From the NCBI RefSeq assembly GCF_000247815.1, contig NC_021677.1:3432041-3496040 (forward strand): 64,000 nucleotides of DNA. The letters run 5' to 3'. This DNA is from Ficedula albicollis. Its lineage: Eukaryota; Chordata; Aves; Passeriformes; Muscicapidae. Position 1 is the first letter of the stretch. Each line of letters begins with the position of its first letter. The notes beneath the pieces are model-generated. The model saw only the letters and a program-made list of their open reading frames with translations. It searched no databases and had not been told where the DNA came from. Positions 39,458-54,042 of this stretch are shown here, one piece after another. The translations under genes and the position numbers were made by a program.

Positions 39458-42400
39458 GGTGTAATTCCAGATGTTGTGGAGGCCCTGTTTGTCCCTGGAG
39501 CTTGAGAGATGTGGCAGCTTTTCTGTGTTTGGTCACAGCCCCTCGGAGCTCTGTAGGGAACCTTGCTCAGGCCATTGCAGAAAGATCCAGAGCTCTGCTC
39601 CTCCACTGCCTCACTTTGTGAAAAATGGGCAGCCAAACCATCCAGGGGAAGAGGGGTGGAATGGCATCACTCTTTTGTGCTAAGTGAGCTGTTTTTCCTG
39701 TTTTTCTGAGAGCAGAGCTAAAGGAACAATGACAAAACTGAGGATCTGACTGAAAGCTTTTTCATCGAGATTTATCAGCCCCAGGTTTATGACATTGTTG
39801 CAGCAGAGAACTTCATTTTAACTCACTGTTTCATTTCATTTCCTGTCATGTACACTCATTTCTCTAAACATTCTGAATACATGTGTATCAGGAACAACAT
39901 AAAAAGTGTGGTGTTTCCTGCAAAAAATCCAAGAGGCCACAGCAACATCACTTTATGATTGCCTGGGGAAGATTAAATGGCAAAAACACACAAATCTCTG
40001 AATTCTCCTCTGCTTCTCACAAAGGCTCAATGCATGCTCCGGTTCTAAAATCAGGGATATTGTGACTCCTGTAGCTAGTCTTGCTGAAGTTACTGGAAAT
40101 ATTCACAGGGGTAAATGAGGCAGAGAGGCTTTTGCAGTGCTGAGCCTTCCTGTGGCTCCCTAACAGAGATTTAGAGTGAGCATTTCACACCATGGACTCT
40201 GCAGAAGTGACAGGCTCAAATGATGGGAATGCATTAGCAATGTCTGTGCTATCATGACATTTGAGATTTGTGTAGCTACATTCTCCTGGCCCTTCATTGC
40301 TTGATTAAACACCTTGCTCTATTTGCTCAAGAAAACAGGAGTCACAAGCTACCTCTTACCTTAGTGAGTGCTTAATCATTCACTGCTCCCTTTACCAGGC
40401 AAACTCCAAATTAAAGCTACGAACACCATCTGGAAAAAGATTCCTGTCTAGTGATGGGATCTTGCTTGTGATGGGCAGGGAAGCAGAAAACAACTGCCAG
40501 CTGGAGGTTTTCACAGTCCATTATATGAACTATTGGGGGAAAAGTCCCTCACTCAGATATTTGGGGCAAATCTGGCATAAAAAAAATAGCAGTTTATTGC
40601 AACATCAGGAAACATCACCTTGCTTGCCAGGCAACCAATTACTGACACACTCAGAACTTGAAATCATTGCCCCTCTTACCTAACATCTCCTCTTGTTTCC
40701 TGCAGTAAAATTATTTGGAAAGGAGCAGTGAATAGGAGAAACTTTGAAGGTTAACTCCAAAGAACAAAAGAAAAATTCTCTGTACTGTATTTTGTACATC
40801 TGTTTTTGGAATTCATTGAGGTCTATATGTGTTTTCTCTTTAAAAGCATGCTGGGGTTTTATGAGTATTTTTAAAAGCCAGCTGTGATTTAATCAACCAT
40901 CTGATCTGCATTATGATAACTCTTCTGAATAACCCCAACAATAAAATAAATATGTATGCAGTAAAGTAAAACAAAGGTGTGCAAAAATGATAGAAAAAAA
41001 AAAAATCAGCAGACTTTGGTTTCAAGCACCCTAGAGAGTTATTCATGATCATCAGGAAGAAAGGAAACACTTTAAAATAATGAAAACCTTTCAATATCTG
41101 CACTCCACTGAGCACAGAATCTTACAGTAAATTCTAATTTAACTATAAACTTCTCTCTGTTGAGACCACAACATTTTGTGCAGGAAGAAATGAGTAGTGC
41201 TCAGGATTAGATCCTGACTCTACTGTAAAGTCAGGGAAAGAATTCCCACTGAAGCTCAGATTTCATGCACATCCTCTTGGTATAGTCTGGAAATAGCATC
41301 TTGTAAACACCACAAAAAAAGCCAAATGAAATCTTGTACAGAGGTAACCCGAGATACACATCAGGAAATGGAACAGAACAGAACACACAAATTACCATCC
41401 TTTTATTCCTCTCTGCAAAAGAAATGCCTGACAGTGACCTACTCTGCAAGGATTTGAAGGTACTCCTCCTCCCCCCAAGTCTGATGATTAAAATGTGACT
41501 GAGCTCTCAGCTTTGGTTTTGAAGGAAGCAGATGGAGATCTCTCCATCAGAAATTACCTGAGTTCTACATCTGCTTCTTCACTTTCTGGCTGGCTGCTGC
41601 CATCCTAAGGGAATGAAGACAGATTATTTTCCCCCAAGGTTTCTGCTGTGAGCACTCTGACCTTTTGGTAGCTCAGCATTGTTTCTCATTTTCCAGCTCC
41701 TTTTCCAAATCCTTCACTTTACTTCACGTACGGAGCACCAGCATTCTTGGGAAAGCCATGAAAAACTCTTCATTGGACACCAAACTTTTGTCATAAAAGG
41801 ACATATGAAAAGCTTCTCATCCCATCTGTCACAGTAATACTTTTTTCATTACAATACAGATATTTTTAAACACAAATGTCTCTGTAGCATTAGATGCTCA
41901 CTGTTTCATCCCCATCATCGTGTTCTTCTCAAAAGTTACTTATTTTGGGAAACCTTTCAGTGCTAAATCAGCACACACATCCTTCTTTTCTGACAGTTTT
42001 GAGTCAGGATGGTCAAAGGTAACTACACTAACTTCTTGCAAAATCATACTTCCAAAAAATTGAATTTGGGCCCTCTTAAGGTATCAGGTCAAATACCCAA
42101 AATCAGATTAACTGAGCTCTCATATACTCATCATTTAGTTCAAGCCAGTTAACAACTCTGATTTAATCTAAAAAAAAAAAAAAGTAATTTAAATTACAAA
42201 ACTAATCAAACTGATTTAACTAAACTGAAAACTTGAGAAGGCATCTCAGTGACCATGAGATTTTAAATCACAGGCTGCCTTACAGTGCTGCTTTTTTTTC
42301 CTACCCACAAGTGAGTATGTAGTGAGTAATATCATTTATTCTGAATATAATAATAAGCAGCTCTGAGTCTGGGCAGCTCAGCACACTCATCTCATAATTC

Positions 42401-44366
42401 CATGAGGAAGAACAGAAAACAGTCATTTTCCTCTCTGGGTGTGTTTCACAGGTAGCACGTGTAAGGTAAAACAAGTTAGGAGAAAAGTCTGCTAGGAGGA
42501 GGGAGTTCTGTTGACTCATCTTTACAGACTTAGAGCACTAAAGCACTTCTATATTTAGTGCTCTCTTTATCTCACATCTTACACTACCCTCAGTGCATTC
42601 TTTAGGAGAAAAAAACATGCTCACTGAAGTGGCCCTAAAATTGCCTCCAGTGCACATCTAAATGTAACAGGGAGGCACGAACACATCAGATGGAGAACAA
42701 GTGTTACAGAAGAAGAGCTGTTATCACACTCTGCACAATCACATCTTCCCCTGCTCACACTAGACACCTGGATGGATGATACACTCGATTTCACAGGCTG
42801 CATTTTCTAAAATGGATTCTGTCTTCTGTCTTCACCTTCCTTCAGGTTCCTCAGAGTCTTTTGTTTCACTTTAAAGCTCTTTTTTTTTTAATGTACACTG
42901 CTAAGTAGATGTAGTGCTGGGTTGCTGAACTACCTAGCAGGTTCATGATTAAAATATTCTGTATCTTTGTAAGGTAGGTGGATGACACACAGCAACAGCA
43001 TAAGTTCTCCATGACCAGATCCACATATATCCACACCTCAAAAAACCATCACCAAAACCCCAGCATCTCTCCTGATTCAAATGTGTAATTTCCTTTTTTA
43101 GCATGGTTTGAGAACCAAAGGATGAAAACTGTCCTCTTGTCCACACTACTGGAATGATGCTGTCTGGTTATCATTAATTTTATCATCATCCTCTTTCTCC
43201 CTCCCTCTACTGCTTTAATTCCTTTTGTATTTGGGAACCAGAGAGATTCTAAGATATAAAATGAGATAATTTTGCAGGTGTGAGGATGTAGGAGCTTCAT
43301 CCATATTGACATATTTAATAACTGGGTTTTATAGGATTAAAGTCCGTGATTCTGTTCTTCCATTTAAGTTGCAATTAAAATGGAATGGCTGTGCAAGGAC
43401 ACTCAGCTGCACACCCTGGCACCCCACCCATGCCAGCAGTCAAGTATCCTCTTTACCTTGGCTGCTTCACTTGGAAATTTGCAGAAATTTGAAATCTTCT
43501 TTTCTATATCACCCATATAAAGAAGTAAATGAAACATCTCTGTTTTTATAAGTGGGCAGTTTTATAGAGGAGTGTCACTAGTAAAATGCATGTTGTGAAA
43601 TTGAGGTGTGCATTCATTCCAATGGAAGGTTACATGGAATACTCTCAGAGTTGGTTTTAAGTCAAAATGCTCCCCTTTCACCTTTTCTCTGGAGGAGGAA
43701 ACTTTCTGTGGATGGTGCATTGGAGTCTGGCATTGTTAGTATTATACAATTGTTACTGTTTTTTAGGTTACTGTTACACAGGTGGCAGATCAGAAAATGT
43801 ATTTTTTGGTATTTAGTGGCACCACTTAATAGCAACCAAGTCAAAGCTAACAGAATTTCAGCATCAGGGATCTCTAGAGATGAAGCTGCTTTTTGGCAGC
43901 AAACACCTGAAGTATTCTCACTGTTGCCTGATCTGAAACATGACAAAATTGTCTCCAGAGAAACAAAACACATGGAGAAATTTCAGCAGAAAGACACATG
44001 ATTGTTGGCTTTAGAATCACAAGGATGCCTATTGTAATTGTATTGCATTGCCTATCGTATGTATTGTATTTACCTATTGCAAAGAAAAGGGAAAAAACCC
44101 AACCTTTTAATAGCAATGAAGAAAATCACTTTGTAACTCATAGGAAAAAAAAAAGTAGGAGAAATAGATTCATAAGCCCATGCTTTTTTTCCCCACCTGT
44201 TAAATTGACATTGAACTTAAAAGGAGCTGCTCGCAGAAAATATAGCTTTTGAAAAGTCCAACTTAGGTAAAAATACTTGTATTACTTTTTAGTGGGATGA
44301 GAAGCCAAAAAGGATCAGAGAAAAAGCACACCAGGGATTTCATTGAACGTGGATTTGATATCCAGG

Positions 44367-44555
44367 TATCACAGAATCACAGAGTTGTTTAGGTTGGAAA
44401 GGACCCTTCAGATCACAGAGTCCAACCATTAACCCAGCACTGCCAGGGCCACCACGAGTCCTGAGTGCCACAACTCCACATCTTCTAAATCCTTCAGGGG
44501 TGGGTGACTCCACCACTTCCCTGGCAGCCTGTTCCACTCAGAATTCTTCAGTGAC
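44367..44555 (-). mobile_element. CR1 LINE 3' end, antisense
   Basis: tatcacagaatcacagagtt, gtttaggttggaaaggaccc, gagtccaaccattaacccag and cctggcagcctgttccactc are the reverse complement of a CR1 3' end in the correct order. About 190 bases are present, moderately diverged. Confidence 0.9.
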
Positions 44556-47500
44556 CAGGCAGGGTTTGGATTAATGGCACTAAAGTTCTTTTCGTGGTGT
44601 GTGAAGGGAGCCCATGATTTCCAGGGGGTCAGGATCTAGGGGCAAAGTGCTGCTTTGCTGCCCGTTTGCAGGGAACAAGGCATGTGTGCTCCTCCAGCTC
44701 CTGCATTCTTTACACTGGCCACCGGAACTTCCTTCCCCACTGAAACCACACCCGGAGTGGGATTCCACTGCAGATATAAAAATCTGTCAAGAAACACCTG
44801 ATTAAATAAAAAAATTAAATGTATCTCAGAGAAAATTTCTAGAATGGCAGGCTACTGCAGCATAGAATTTGACATTAGCTTTATATTTTTCATGCATGAT
44901 ACTATTTGGACTTCTCTCTTTTTTGTATTGATTTCTGCAAAATTGTAGAGAAGACTAATAATAGTAGATTCAGATTGGTGAAAATGGCCTTTCCTTATTA
45001 CTCATTTTGTGAACACCCTGTGCTAAGCCTGAGCAGCAAAGTCAGCACAGAACTCCTAATGTGAGTGTAATGAATACAGCCACAACACATTATAGGTGCT
45101 TCTGCAGACTGAAATAACTTTTTTTTCTTGATAGTGTGACTTTCTCCATCTTTTTTCAGCATAACTCAGCTACTTAGTTTCTCTCCTTCTCTGAGTGATG
45201 TGCTCAGAATACAGGATGTAGCAGACAGCTGCTTTGCACAGCACAAAATGCCTGCACTGAGAATGACATTGATATTTTAGTGGAACTGTAAGTTCACGTG
45301 CAGCCATTGTAACTCAAGGTAGAGTGAAAGGCCAGTCCATTCATTTGCATACAGATCTAGTTTAAACTGACATTTTCATTTTAACACACTAGAGGGGAAA
45401 AAATTAACAGGCAAGACATTTTAGATTAAAACATTTTGATTAGTTAACTTCCTTTTAGAACCAGCTTCCTCCCTTGCAAGTTTTCTTGGATGTTTTTGAA
45501 ATTTTCATTATTAGTGGTATATGGAGATAATTGAACATATCTTTCAACTTATGTCAGAATGGAAGCAAGAGGTAACTGGCAAATAATTTGTGGTAGAAAT
45601 AATTTTATGCATTAGAATAGATTTGCTTCTTCATTTTCTTCAAACTCATGTTTGCCTAGAGATACTGAACACTTAACACATAATTTAGCCTCCCCTTCAT
45701 ACAAACCAGCCTTTAGCCTTGAAACCATGGGGGTTTATTTTCTCATCTCCTTCTGTCTCTGTGATGTTCACCAAAAGTTTTCTTTTAAATCTGCAAGGTT
45801 GCCCCCCCCAGGTTACATTGCTTTAAGGTAGTGCATTCTACAATGCCATTAACCTCTGCTTCACTTTGATCTTTTCAGTCTCACTATTTCACAAAAAATA
45901 GAGGTCTAATCCAAATCAGTGACAGCCTGTAGAAAAACTGCTTGGTTTCACATGACAGATACTGATGGGCATACATAAAAACTTTTGTCCCCAATTTAGG
46001 CAGTGAATGCTTCAGAACAAATCCAGTTAGTATCCTCATTTTCCAGATTGCACCATGACCCTGCCCTCTGTGAAACATTCCCTGTCTGCCTGACCCACCT
46101 GTCCTTCCATTCCTACCACCTTCACCTGCCATCAAAACTCTTATTTGTCCCAGTGGAAGCTCCCTCCTCATTTCCTTTCAAGAAAGATCTTGCCCTCCAA
46201 ACACATATTCCTGTCTAGGGCAATTTGCATTTCATTGCTATTCCCAAACTTGTCAACATTTCTGAAGCAGCCACTTCCTTCCCTGCAGAGGGAAAGGTCT
46301 GAGTCAGCTCTGTGCCTGTGCTCCCCCTTAAAGCTTTAGCAGTGGGAAATCAAACCCACCCTCAGCAGACTCTGGAAGTGTCATTCCAAAGGTGGCAAGG
46401 AGTGAGCACTGGCAAGGTGGGAGAAAAGGAGAAGCCAATTTCTCCAGAGCACCTTGCTTGTAAACTCACATCTCACAGGTTATGACATTTTTATACATTC
46501 CATCAGGAAGCTGCAGTTATTTCCTCTACTTTTCAAGCCTTCCCTGTCCCCCACACAGCCACAACACACACACATGCACCCCCTGCCTCCCAACACCAAC
46601 CAGAATTATCCAAGGCAGCCTGCAATGCCTGGAAAACAAGGGCCAGGGCAGAATTTTTTTGTGTTATTAAATCTATACTGAACTTTCCATTTTCTAGAAA
46701 ATGACAAGTCATACAATAATTAAAAAAAAAAAACGCAGTAACAATTCAAGGAACTAAGATATCTTTCAGAGGAATAGTTTAATTTGCAAAGAGAAACTTA
46801 AACTTCAATTAACTTTTCTGTCTGGCCAACAATGCCATCTAGCAAGCCTTCAGAGCCACCTCTGTACTTACTCTTTCCTTAATAACTGATGAGGGAGTTA
46901 AAAATTACTTCTCTTAACTTTCTACAGAAGTTTCACTTTCAGAAATCCTCATTTTTGGTTTTCCCATGAAATCAGTTTCTGACACAGGCACACACACATA
47001 AACAGGACAAGTACTCCAGCTTTTCCAGTCACTCTCTGTTTATTTTCATTAGCTCGATTCAGAACATCTCTGCAGTTCATCAACTGAGTTTGGAACAAAT
47101 GAAGAGATTATTTCTATCTCAACAGCAGGATAATTCATTAGATTCACTGTTAGGCCCAGATTCAGCAAACCACTGTAGTTGTTGTGAATTGAAAATCTGC
47201 ATCAAGGCTCCAAAGCCAGTAAAATCTATAGGATTGAAGCATAAGTTTTAAGAACAGGTATGGGATAAAGTTTATCTGTACCAAATGGAGGCTTTTTTTA
47301 AAGGATCTAAATACAGAATAATTTATCAAGAAAGTCTTCAATGACTCTGAGAACAAATATATCCTGAAAATGCATCCCAAGGATGGTATGCAGTTCACCA
47401 ATTGGAGTGTTCAGTTAATCACTGCCACCCTATTTCTAGGACATAAATGATGCCAGTGGAGATGTTGGGTCTTTAGGGAGGTGAGTACATTGAGTGCCCA

Positions 47501-50500
47501 CAGGAAAAGGCCTCTGGCCTTGGTTCTGCTGAGGACACTGTGGCAAGAGAAAGTCATGAGTATGTTCTCAAGGACACTGACTGGATTTGCTCATGGATTC
47601 ATGAACTGAAAGGCTCCTACTCTGGCTCCCACTACCCCCATTTCTGAGGCATCTTGAATGACTGGCACAGCACAAAGTTTTGGATGGAGAATCCTTCTTA
47701 TGTGGCCTGGATTAAAGAAAAGTAGTCATAACACAAAGATAATGGAATCAAGAGAAGAAAAAACCTAAAAAACCTCAAAACACAGTCTCTAAAAATCCCT
47801 GTTAAAAGATCTTCACACTCTGAAGACAGAGGATATGGTATTGACTTTGTTTTTGATACTACCTTTATAGAGAAGCTGCCAAAATGCTCAGGAAACTATG
47901 AATGCAAAATCCAGAGTGAATTAGATACAAACACTTCAGTTTTCTCATATTCCTTCACTGCAGTGAAACCAAGCTTCTGAAATGTTTGTTCATGTTCTTT
48001 CCCAGTAAGTGAAATCAGACATACCAGGCTTCTTTACTTACTTGCTCTCATTTTTTAAGAAAAGCATAAAGAAAAGAAATAGAGACAATGAATTTAAAAA
48101 AAAATAAAGTGAGAAAATGGTACCACTTGAAAATTAACTTAAAACATGAAATACAGCCTGACACTGATGTATTGAAAAAATAATTCTAAAAGATAGGCCA
48201 TTCCCATTTTCCACTTACTTCACTTAATCACATCTCTGTAGATATGGATTGATTCAGGCATTAATAAATATCTGCTTTGCTGGAGTTCATTTCTTTGATT
48301 TAAGATGTCATGAAAATAGAATTTTCCAGTCATATCTTTTCTATTCATCTCAAAATGTGTAATGGGAAGCAACTGGCAGTCTTCACATGCAAATTCAATT
48401 AAAATCCAACATTTCAAAAGAGTTTTTATCGGTATCTATTTCTCATAGATATAACCCAAAATTACTCTACGACAAAATTATAAAGAATGTAGAGCTAACT
48501 TCACAAATTCTTCATGTTAGATACTTCAGACTTACTATCATTCCCAAACAGATTATAGTCTATGGGATTTGCATAATATTTTTGTCCTGAACATGTTCCT
48601 CAGCAGAATTAATATCTTATCACTCAAATCTTATTCCAGGCAGATGAGCAATTTAATAAATGTATATCCCAAAAAGCTGATAACACTTCTTAAAGCATGT
48701 TTAAGTCATTTGGGCTTAACACATATACCTAGTATACTTAACTCATCCTTGTCTTAGCTGAGTGAACCTCCTCTGAAATAAATCCTTGCAAAATTCAAAT
48801 CCCCACATTAGCAAGTGTTAGAATGATGTACAGTGAAACTTATCTTGAGCTGTAGCAGTATAATTCCCTTAATTCCAGGAAAGATTTGGAAGTAACCAGG
48901 GATAATTTTTTGTTGTTTAAAATGCTACTAATGCTCCCCAGCTTGGAGGGGAGAAGAAAGAGAGACTTTAATAAAGTAGGGGCAGTCTGTCCTTTCTGTG
49001 CTTCAGAAACTCAGATGATACCATCTCCTTCCATGAGACCTCTGCTCTGTTTCTGTTTTCTGTGTCCTTTGCAGACACAGTCCAACTGCTAAAGGAGGCA
49101 GCATGCAAAGCTCTGGCAGAGCAGCAGGAATTCAGCAAATCTGTAAAGCTACTTCTGCCTCAAAAACCTCTCTCCAGAGTTACTAACTTAATAGGAAATA
49201 AGCAAGGGCATCAGTGCCTGCTAAGTGCTCCAGTTAATGTTAGGTTGGTGAGATGCATAAAAATACGTGTGGGCACCTCACAACCCATAATTAGTTTTGC
49301 AACATAGCAGAAAAGTGGAAAAAGTAGTGTCTGAAAAAGTAGTGTCTGTCTTTTTATAGCTGGAGAGCTGAGGAAGCTGGTGTAATTGAGACATATGCTT
49401 TGATTAGAGTGGCACAGGCACAGCTCCTCTGCTCCAGAAATACAGAGCTCAATGTGCCAAAGAAATGGGCACAAACCTTAGGAGTGCCTGACTGGGGCAC
49501 ATCAAACCTCCCAGATCAGAGGCAGGAGCAGAAGATATAACCTATAAACTGTCTTGTTTTCTTCCACCCCCTGCTGCCTGCTTTGCATACCCATTTTCTG
49601 CACTCAAACGTGTTTGCGAGAAGGAAGAGGAGAGCTCTGATGCCAAATGCCATTCCCATTTTGTCAGAATACCCCTAACAACCAGGTGACTTAGAGGTTT
49701 CACTGGGAAGGTTTGATCCAGCCTGAGCTGCTTAAAGCAGCCTCAAAGGCATCAAAGGTGAGGCCATTTGGGGACCCTTAGTCACCATCCTGTGTGAGGT
49801 TACACATCTCCCTGTTTAATATGCTGAGTTCTACTCACCAAGCAACAGCATGGAGCTGCTGACACAGTACTGGGGAGTGATTTATCCTGCAGGCTAATCT
49901 CCAGCAAAATTGAATAATTTTTAAAACTATAAATACTGTGTGATTATAGACTAAAAGCCTGCTAATGTTACTATTAGAATTCAGCATTTTCAAAAGTGTA
50001 TCTATTTTTGGTTAGTTTTACAGGGGAGAAAACTTGAAATGTTTCCTGGGAAAAGCAGGAATGATAACCCTTTCAGTAGAAGCCACTGAAAATCATTCCA
50101 AAAATATGATTTTTATAATGTGTCAAGTATTTTCAGCAGGAAGGAAGCATAATGTGAGAAGGGAGCATGTCACCATGCTCCTAACAGCAATCTTATTTAC
50201 CTTGAGGTTTCATGGATTATGGGACTCATCTTTTTGGCAGTTTTCAGGCAAACCTTGTGATTTACACCTCTGGTTTGAACTCTCCCAAGTAACTCTGGGA
50301 CATTTTCAAGGAGGAAGCTTCCTGCTCTTGCTGCATTGAATAAAGAACTGCATGAACACAGCAAGGGCTCAGAGACAAATCCAGGTGGGATTATCAGAGC
50401 TCCCTGTAAGGCGCAGCTCACGACATCAAGGCACTCAGCCTGGGGCACTGGAAAAGCAAAGCCAATCTCAATCTTGTTTTGCCTTTTTTAGAACACAGGA

Positions 50501-51480
50501 ACAGGCAGGTTAAAGATTAAAAATAAAGGCTGTGTTTCTACCTCTGAACCTGGGCAGTTTTTGGGGAAAGTGGGAGAGCAGTATGTTTGTTAGAGGATAT
50601 TTACTCACTTATGCTTCCTGCTGAATGGGACCAAAACAAAACTAATACAACTGACATATCAGTAAATTATAATTGCAATTTCATTATATTCTGATTATTT
50701 TCTTTTGAGTTATTAATAAAACTGACCAGCCTTTTGGTCTGGTTAGATTAGAGCTGTCATGGTTGCACTGCAACATGCCCAGTATGGCATCACCACCACA
50801 CTGAACGAGGTTAGGCACAAATTTGGAAAGCACAACACGCGTGATTTGATAACCTGCACAATTTATGAAATCTTTTCCTAAGCAGGAATTCCAGAATGTC
50901 TCAGGCAGTGCACTGCCTGCAGTGGAGCATACCCAGTAATGCCTAAGCACTCAGTTTGAACAGGAACTAATCCTTGCAGGAGATCCTGCCCTCTGTGCTT
51001 GTTAATTCTGTTCCTCGAAGCGATTTCTTGCTAATACAGCACACCTTTAGTGACAATCCGTGGCTTAAGCCGTGTAGCTCAGTGATTTTAAACTTGTGAA
51101 GATGTGCACTAATCCTCTCTGTGCTCTGACACATTGGCTTTGCTTTGTTAAAAAAGCTGAATTTGTAGGAAAGGCTTGTGTTTGCTGGATGTGAGGGTCG
51201 TGCCTGTGACAACCCAGGGGTAAGACAGGGAGGAATAGGCAGACAGGGCATTCTCTGTTACAAAAATTCTTCCAAACTTTAGTAAACCTTTACAAGTAGC
51301 CAGTGTGATGGAGTAGTCATTAATTCACTACAATTTAAAACGGAAGTATTTAAAAAGAAGACAGGTCTTCTTTTTCAAACTGAGAGAAGGATTTGCATGG
51401 CAAAAGGTTTCTGTCCCCTGGTGCTGCCTGCAAGCTTCCATTCAGTCATTCTCAGGCACTGGCTTGTGAACAGACAATCT

Positions 51481-51545
51481 CATAATCATCCAACTTCTAG
51501 AACTGGAAAAGACTAAAGAAATCACAAGCTCTGTTTCTAGTGTAA
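51481..51545 (-). mobile_element. Possible ancient CR1 tail, antisense
   Basis: cataatcatccaacttctag, then aactggaaaagactaaagaa and atcac, resembles a reverse-complement CR1 terminus (atcatagaatcat, aggttggaaaagacc). Divergence is high and the call is weak. Confidence 0.3.
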
Positions 51546-53921
51546 CTCTGTTTTTTCCCATATAATGCCCAGTGCAGATTTTCAGAAAGCATTAGCAGAG
51601 AATTGTCATGACAGCATTTGCTAAAAAAAAAACTATAAAAATTGGATAAAAGGTTTTTTTGAATGTTCATTCAGGATGATGAAGTCTGGAATGGAAACTT
51701 TTTGTATTTGGTAGTGGCAGTAAATTTACAGTGCTCACACTACGAATTCCTAGTCACCACGTGGAGCACTGGAGTTGAAAACAGAGTGACTTTGCACAGC
51801 TGACAATATTGGAGGATGCCAAAATACATGGTTAAAACAACAGATGCCTGATGGGTTTCTTTGTGGTCAGGGAAAACCTGACTGATTCAATAATGCTGTC
51901 TTCTATAGGAAGAATTCAGGAAAATTCAGGCAAAACAACCTATCAACATTTGTGAGGGTGACAAATTCCCAAAAGTTGGCTTCCGTCAATAAAATCTTTC
52001 AATGCCTTATGAAATTCTGGTCCTTCAGAATTGCAGCACAAGAGAGAATTTCACAGCTACACATCTCAGCCCCTGGGAGCTGGGGAAGTACATTTGCATG
52101 TTGGAAGTTGCTCTCACAGTGGGAAGGACAAGTGAAAACTTTGCTTCCCGTTTTCCTGATTATAGCTATCAAGCTCCAGCTGATCACTGGGAAAATGTCA
52201 GAGATCAGGCATTTTCCTGTAATGTGAAAGGCAGGTGTCAACCAAGGGAAATAAATTTCTCCTGGATGAGCTGACACCTCTTTAACCTGTGGGACTTCTC
52301 ACAGCATCCCAAGCAGCACTTTGATCCTCCCACCAAGTGAATCAGTGACACAGTTTGCTGCAGCAGGTTCGCTTCCAAGTGGGAGCTATCAAGAGGCACT
52401 AAACAGTCTGAGTCATGGCATCCACCTCGGTATTGTCCCAGCCTTTATTAGCTTTTCAGCCACCCTGAAACACTGATCTTTAGAATGGAAAGGGTGAGAG
52501 GGTTAAAAGCTGGTTATTCCTGACAAATGGCCCATATTATCAGCCTTTTCCTTCTTTGACTGCATCTTTTAAGTAACAGCACAAGGAAAGGACCTACTTT
52601 TGAATGACTGTGCATGTTTGGTTTTTTCTTTGAATGAGCTGTGAGCTGAAGCAAAGATACCACTCTTGAGCAAGTGACTCTAGAATTCCCTTCTGAATTT
52701 TCCTACAGCTCTGTGCCAGCAATGCTTTCTGTCCTGCTTATGTCCCCTGCTAACTCCTGAAGTGACATAAAGTGACTGCACAGGCTCTGGGCAGCAGCTG
52801 CCTCAGATAAACCTGTGCTAAGGGCTCTTTCCAGGTGTTTTCCCTCTCCTTCTATGTCACCCACCACCCTTCAGCTTTTGGTGACTGGCAGAGAAGGAAC
52901 CCGCTTGGGAAAGATGAGAAGCTATTGCACAGAACTAAGCAATATAAACATACTGCACAACAGCTGCATTTCCCATCCCTGTAACACCTGGAATGTGGCC
53001 TTGAAATTGCTAATTTCAAGGATCAGGTAAGTTTTGGGGTTTTTTTTCAGTCAAGGATGAAGTATTAAGTTACAGGAAGCAAGTCTATGGAAGTGTAAAT
53101 TCACTACTCAGTCAAAAAAAAATGCAAATCAAATCAAAGAAATAATTTAATACAATCCTTCCTTTGATATTTTTTAATGAATGAGCTGTATTTCCCTCTT
53201 TAAAAAAACAGTAATGCTTTGTAACTGCAAAACAGGGTTTGCAAATTTTCAAGTACTTTTCTGAAACCTTGTTGCCATCAACACAGGAATGGGTTGTAAA
53301 TCACTCTGTCAGTGAAACAGGTGGATAAGTCTACTTCAGGGAGCTTGTCTGTGTGATGCACAGGAAGCTGTTATTATTGTTATTGTTATGATTAACAATT
53401 AATAATAACCCTTACTCTCCTTCTGGTGGAGACTGTCCCATTGCCACAGACACTTCAGACCTGTCACACCTGAGTTCTTGCAAACTTGAGAGTTGCACAA
53501 AGCTTTGTCCTGCCCAAACCATGGTTGTTTTTTTTCCTGTGAATGTCTCTGTGGGTTTCCTCCTGCAGACTGTGGCTGTTTGTCAGTGAAACAGGAACAT
53601 CACTAAAAAACATTAAATAGAACAAAGGTTTTCCAGTCCCTCACAGGGCACCTCATCATTTAAATGTGTGTCAGCTCCAAGGACTGAGTGCTGGAAACTA
53701 GAACCTCATTTACCCTGGAGAACTTTGGTGGTCTAGCAGCAGAGTGACTCCAATTTTGTGTGCACATGGATGGCTGTTTTTTCAGATATGTTTCAGAATG
53801 AGAATTCAGCTTTGACTGGATAATTGTAAAACCCCAAAGGTATTTTTTTATCTTTAAATCCTGCTAAGAGTAGAAAAATTATTATTATTGCTTCACATGA
53901 TCTTTTTTTTTCTTGGAACAG

Positions 53922-54042
53922 GATAACGTGGATCTTGGTGACCTTATGTTTTCGCTCTGCTACCTTCCAACAGCTGGTAGACTAACTATTACAATAATAA
54001 AGGCAAGAAATTTAAAGGCAATGGATATCACAGGAGCATCAG
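53922..54042 (+). CDS. SYT9: SYT9 coding exon 4: start of C2B domain
   Basis: Forty codons plus one base. The translation opens [20 protein letters not shown] and continues through a short beta-strand stretch to KAMDITGAS. These are the first strands of C2B, the second Ca2+-binding domain, which binds PIP2 and SNAREs. Asp35 of the exon (KAMD) corresponds to the first C2B Ca2+ ligand. The last base G is the first base of the Asp codon of the SDPYVK motif, completed in the next exon, so phase 1 is preserved. The donor is catcag|gtagga. The [12 protein letters not shown] opening is near-invariant among synaptotagmins. Confidence 0.96.

Larger units (their letters stand above)
30726..53921 (+). 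other. SYT9: SYT9 intron 3 (about 23.2 kb)
   Basis: The donor is gtaagt at 30726 and the acceptor is a T-rich tract ending tcttggaacag at 53921, both phase 0. It separates the C2A exon from the first C2B exon. Apart from the SINE at 39325, the CR1 at 44367, a 75-bp tandem repeat at 38618 and simple repeats, I see only AT-rich unique sequence. Open frames inside are short and match no family I recognise. Confidence 0.9.

Noticed and set aside
49317..49348. 15-bp tandem repeat (gaaaaagtagtgtct)
   Set aside because: Minor slippage-type repeat, not informative.
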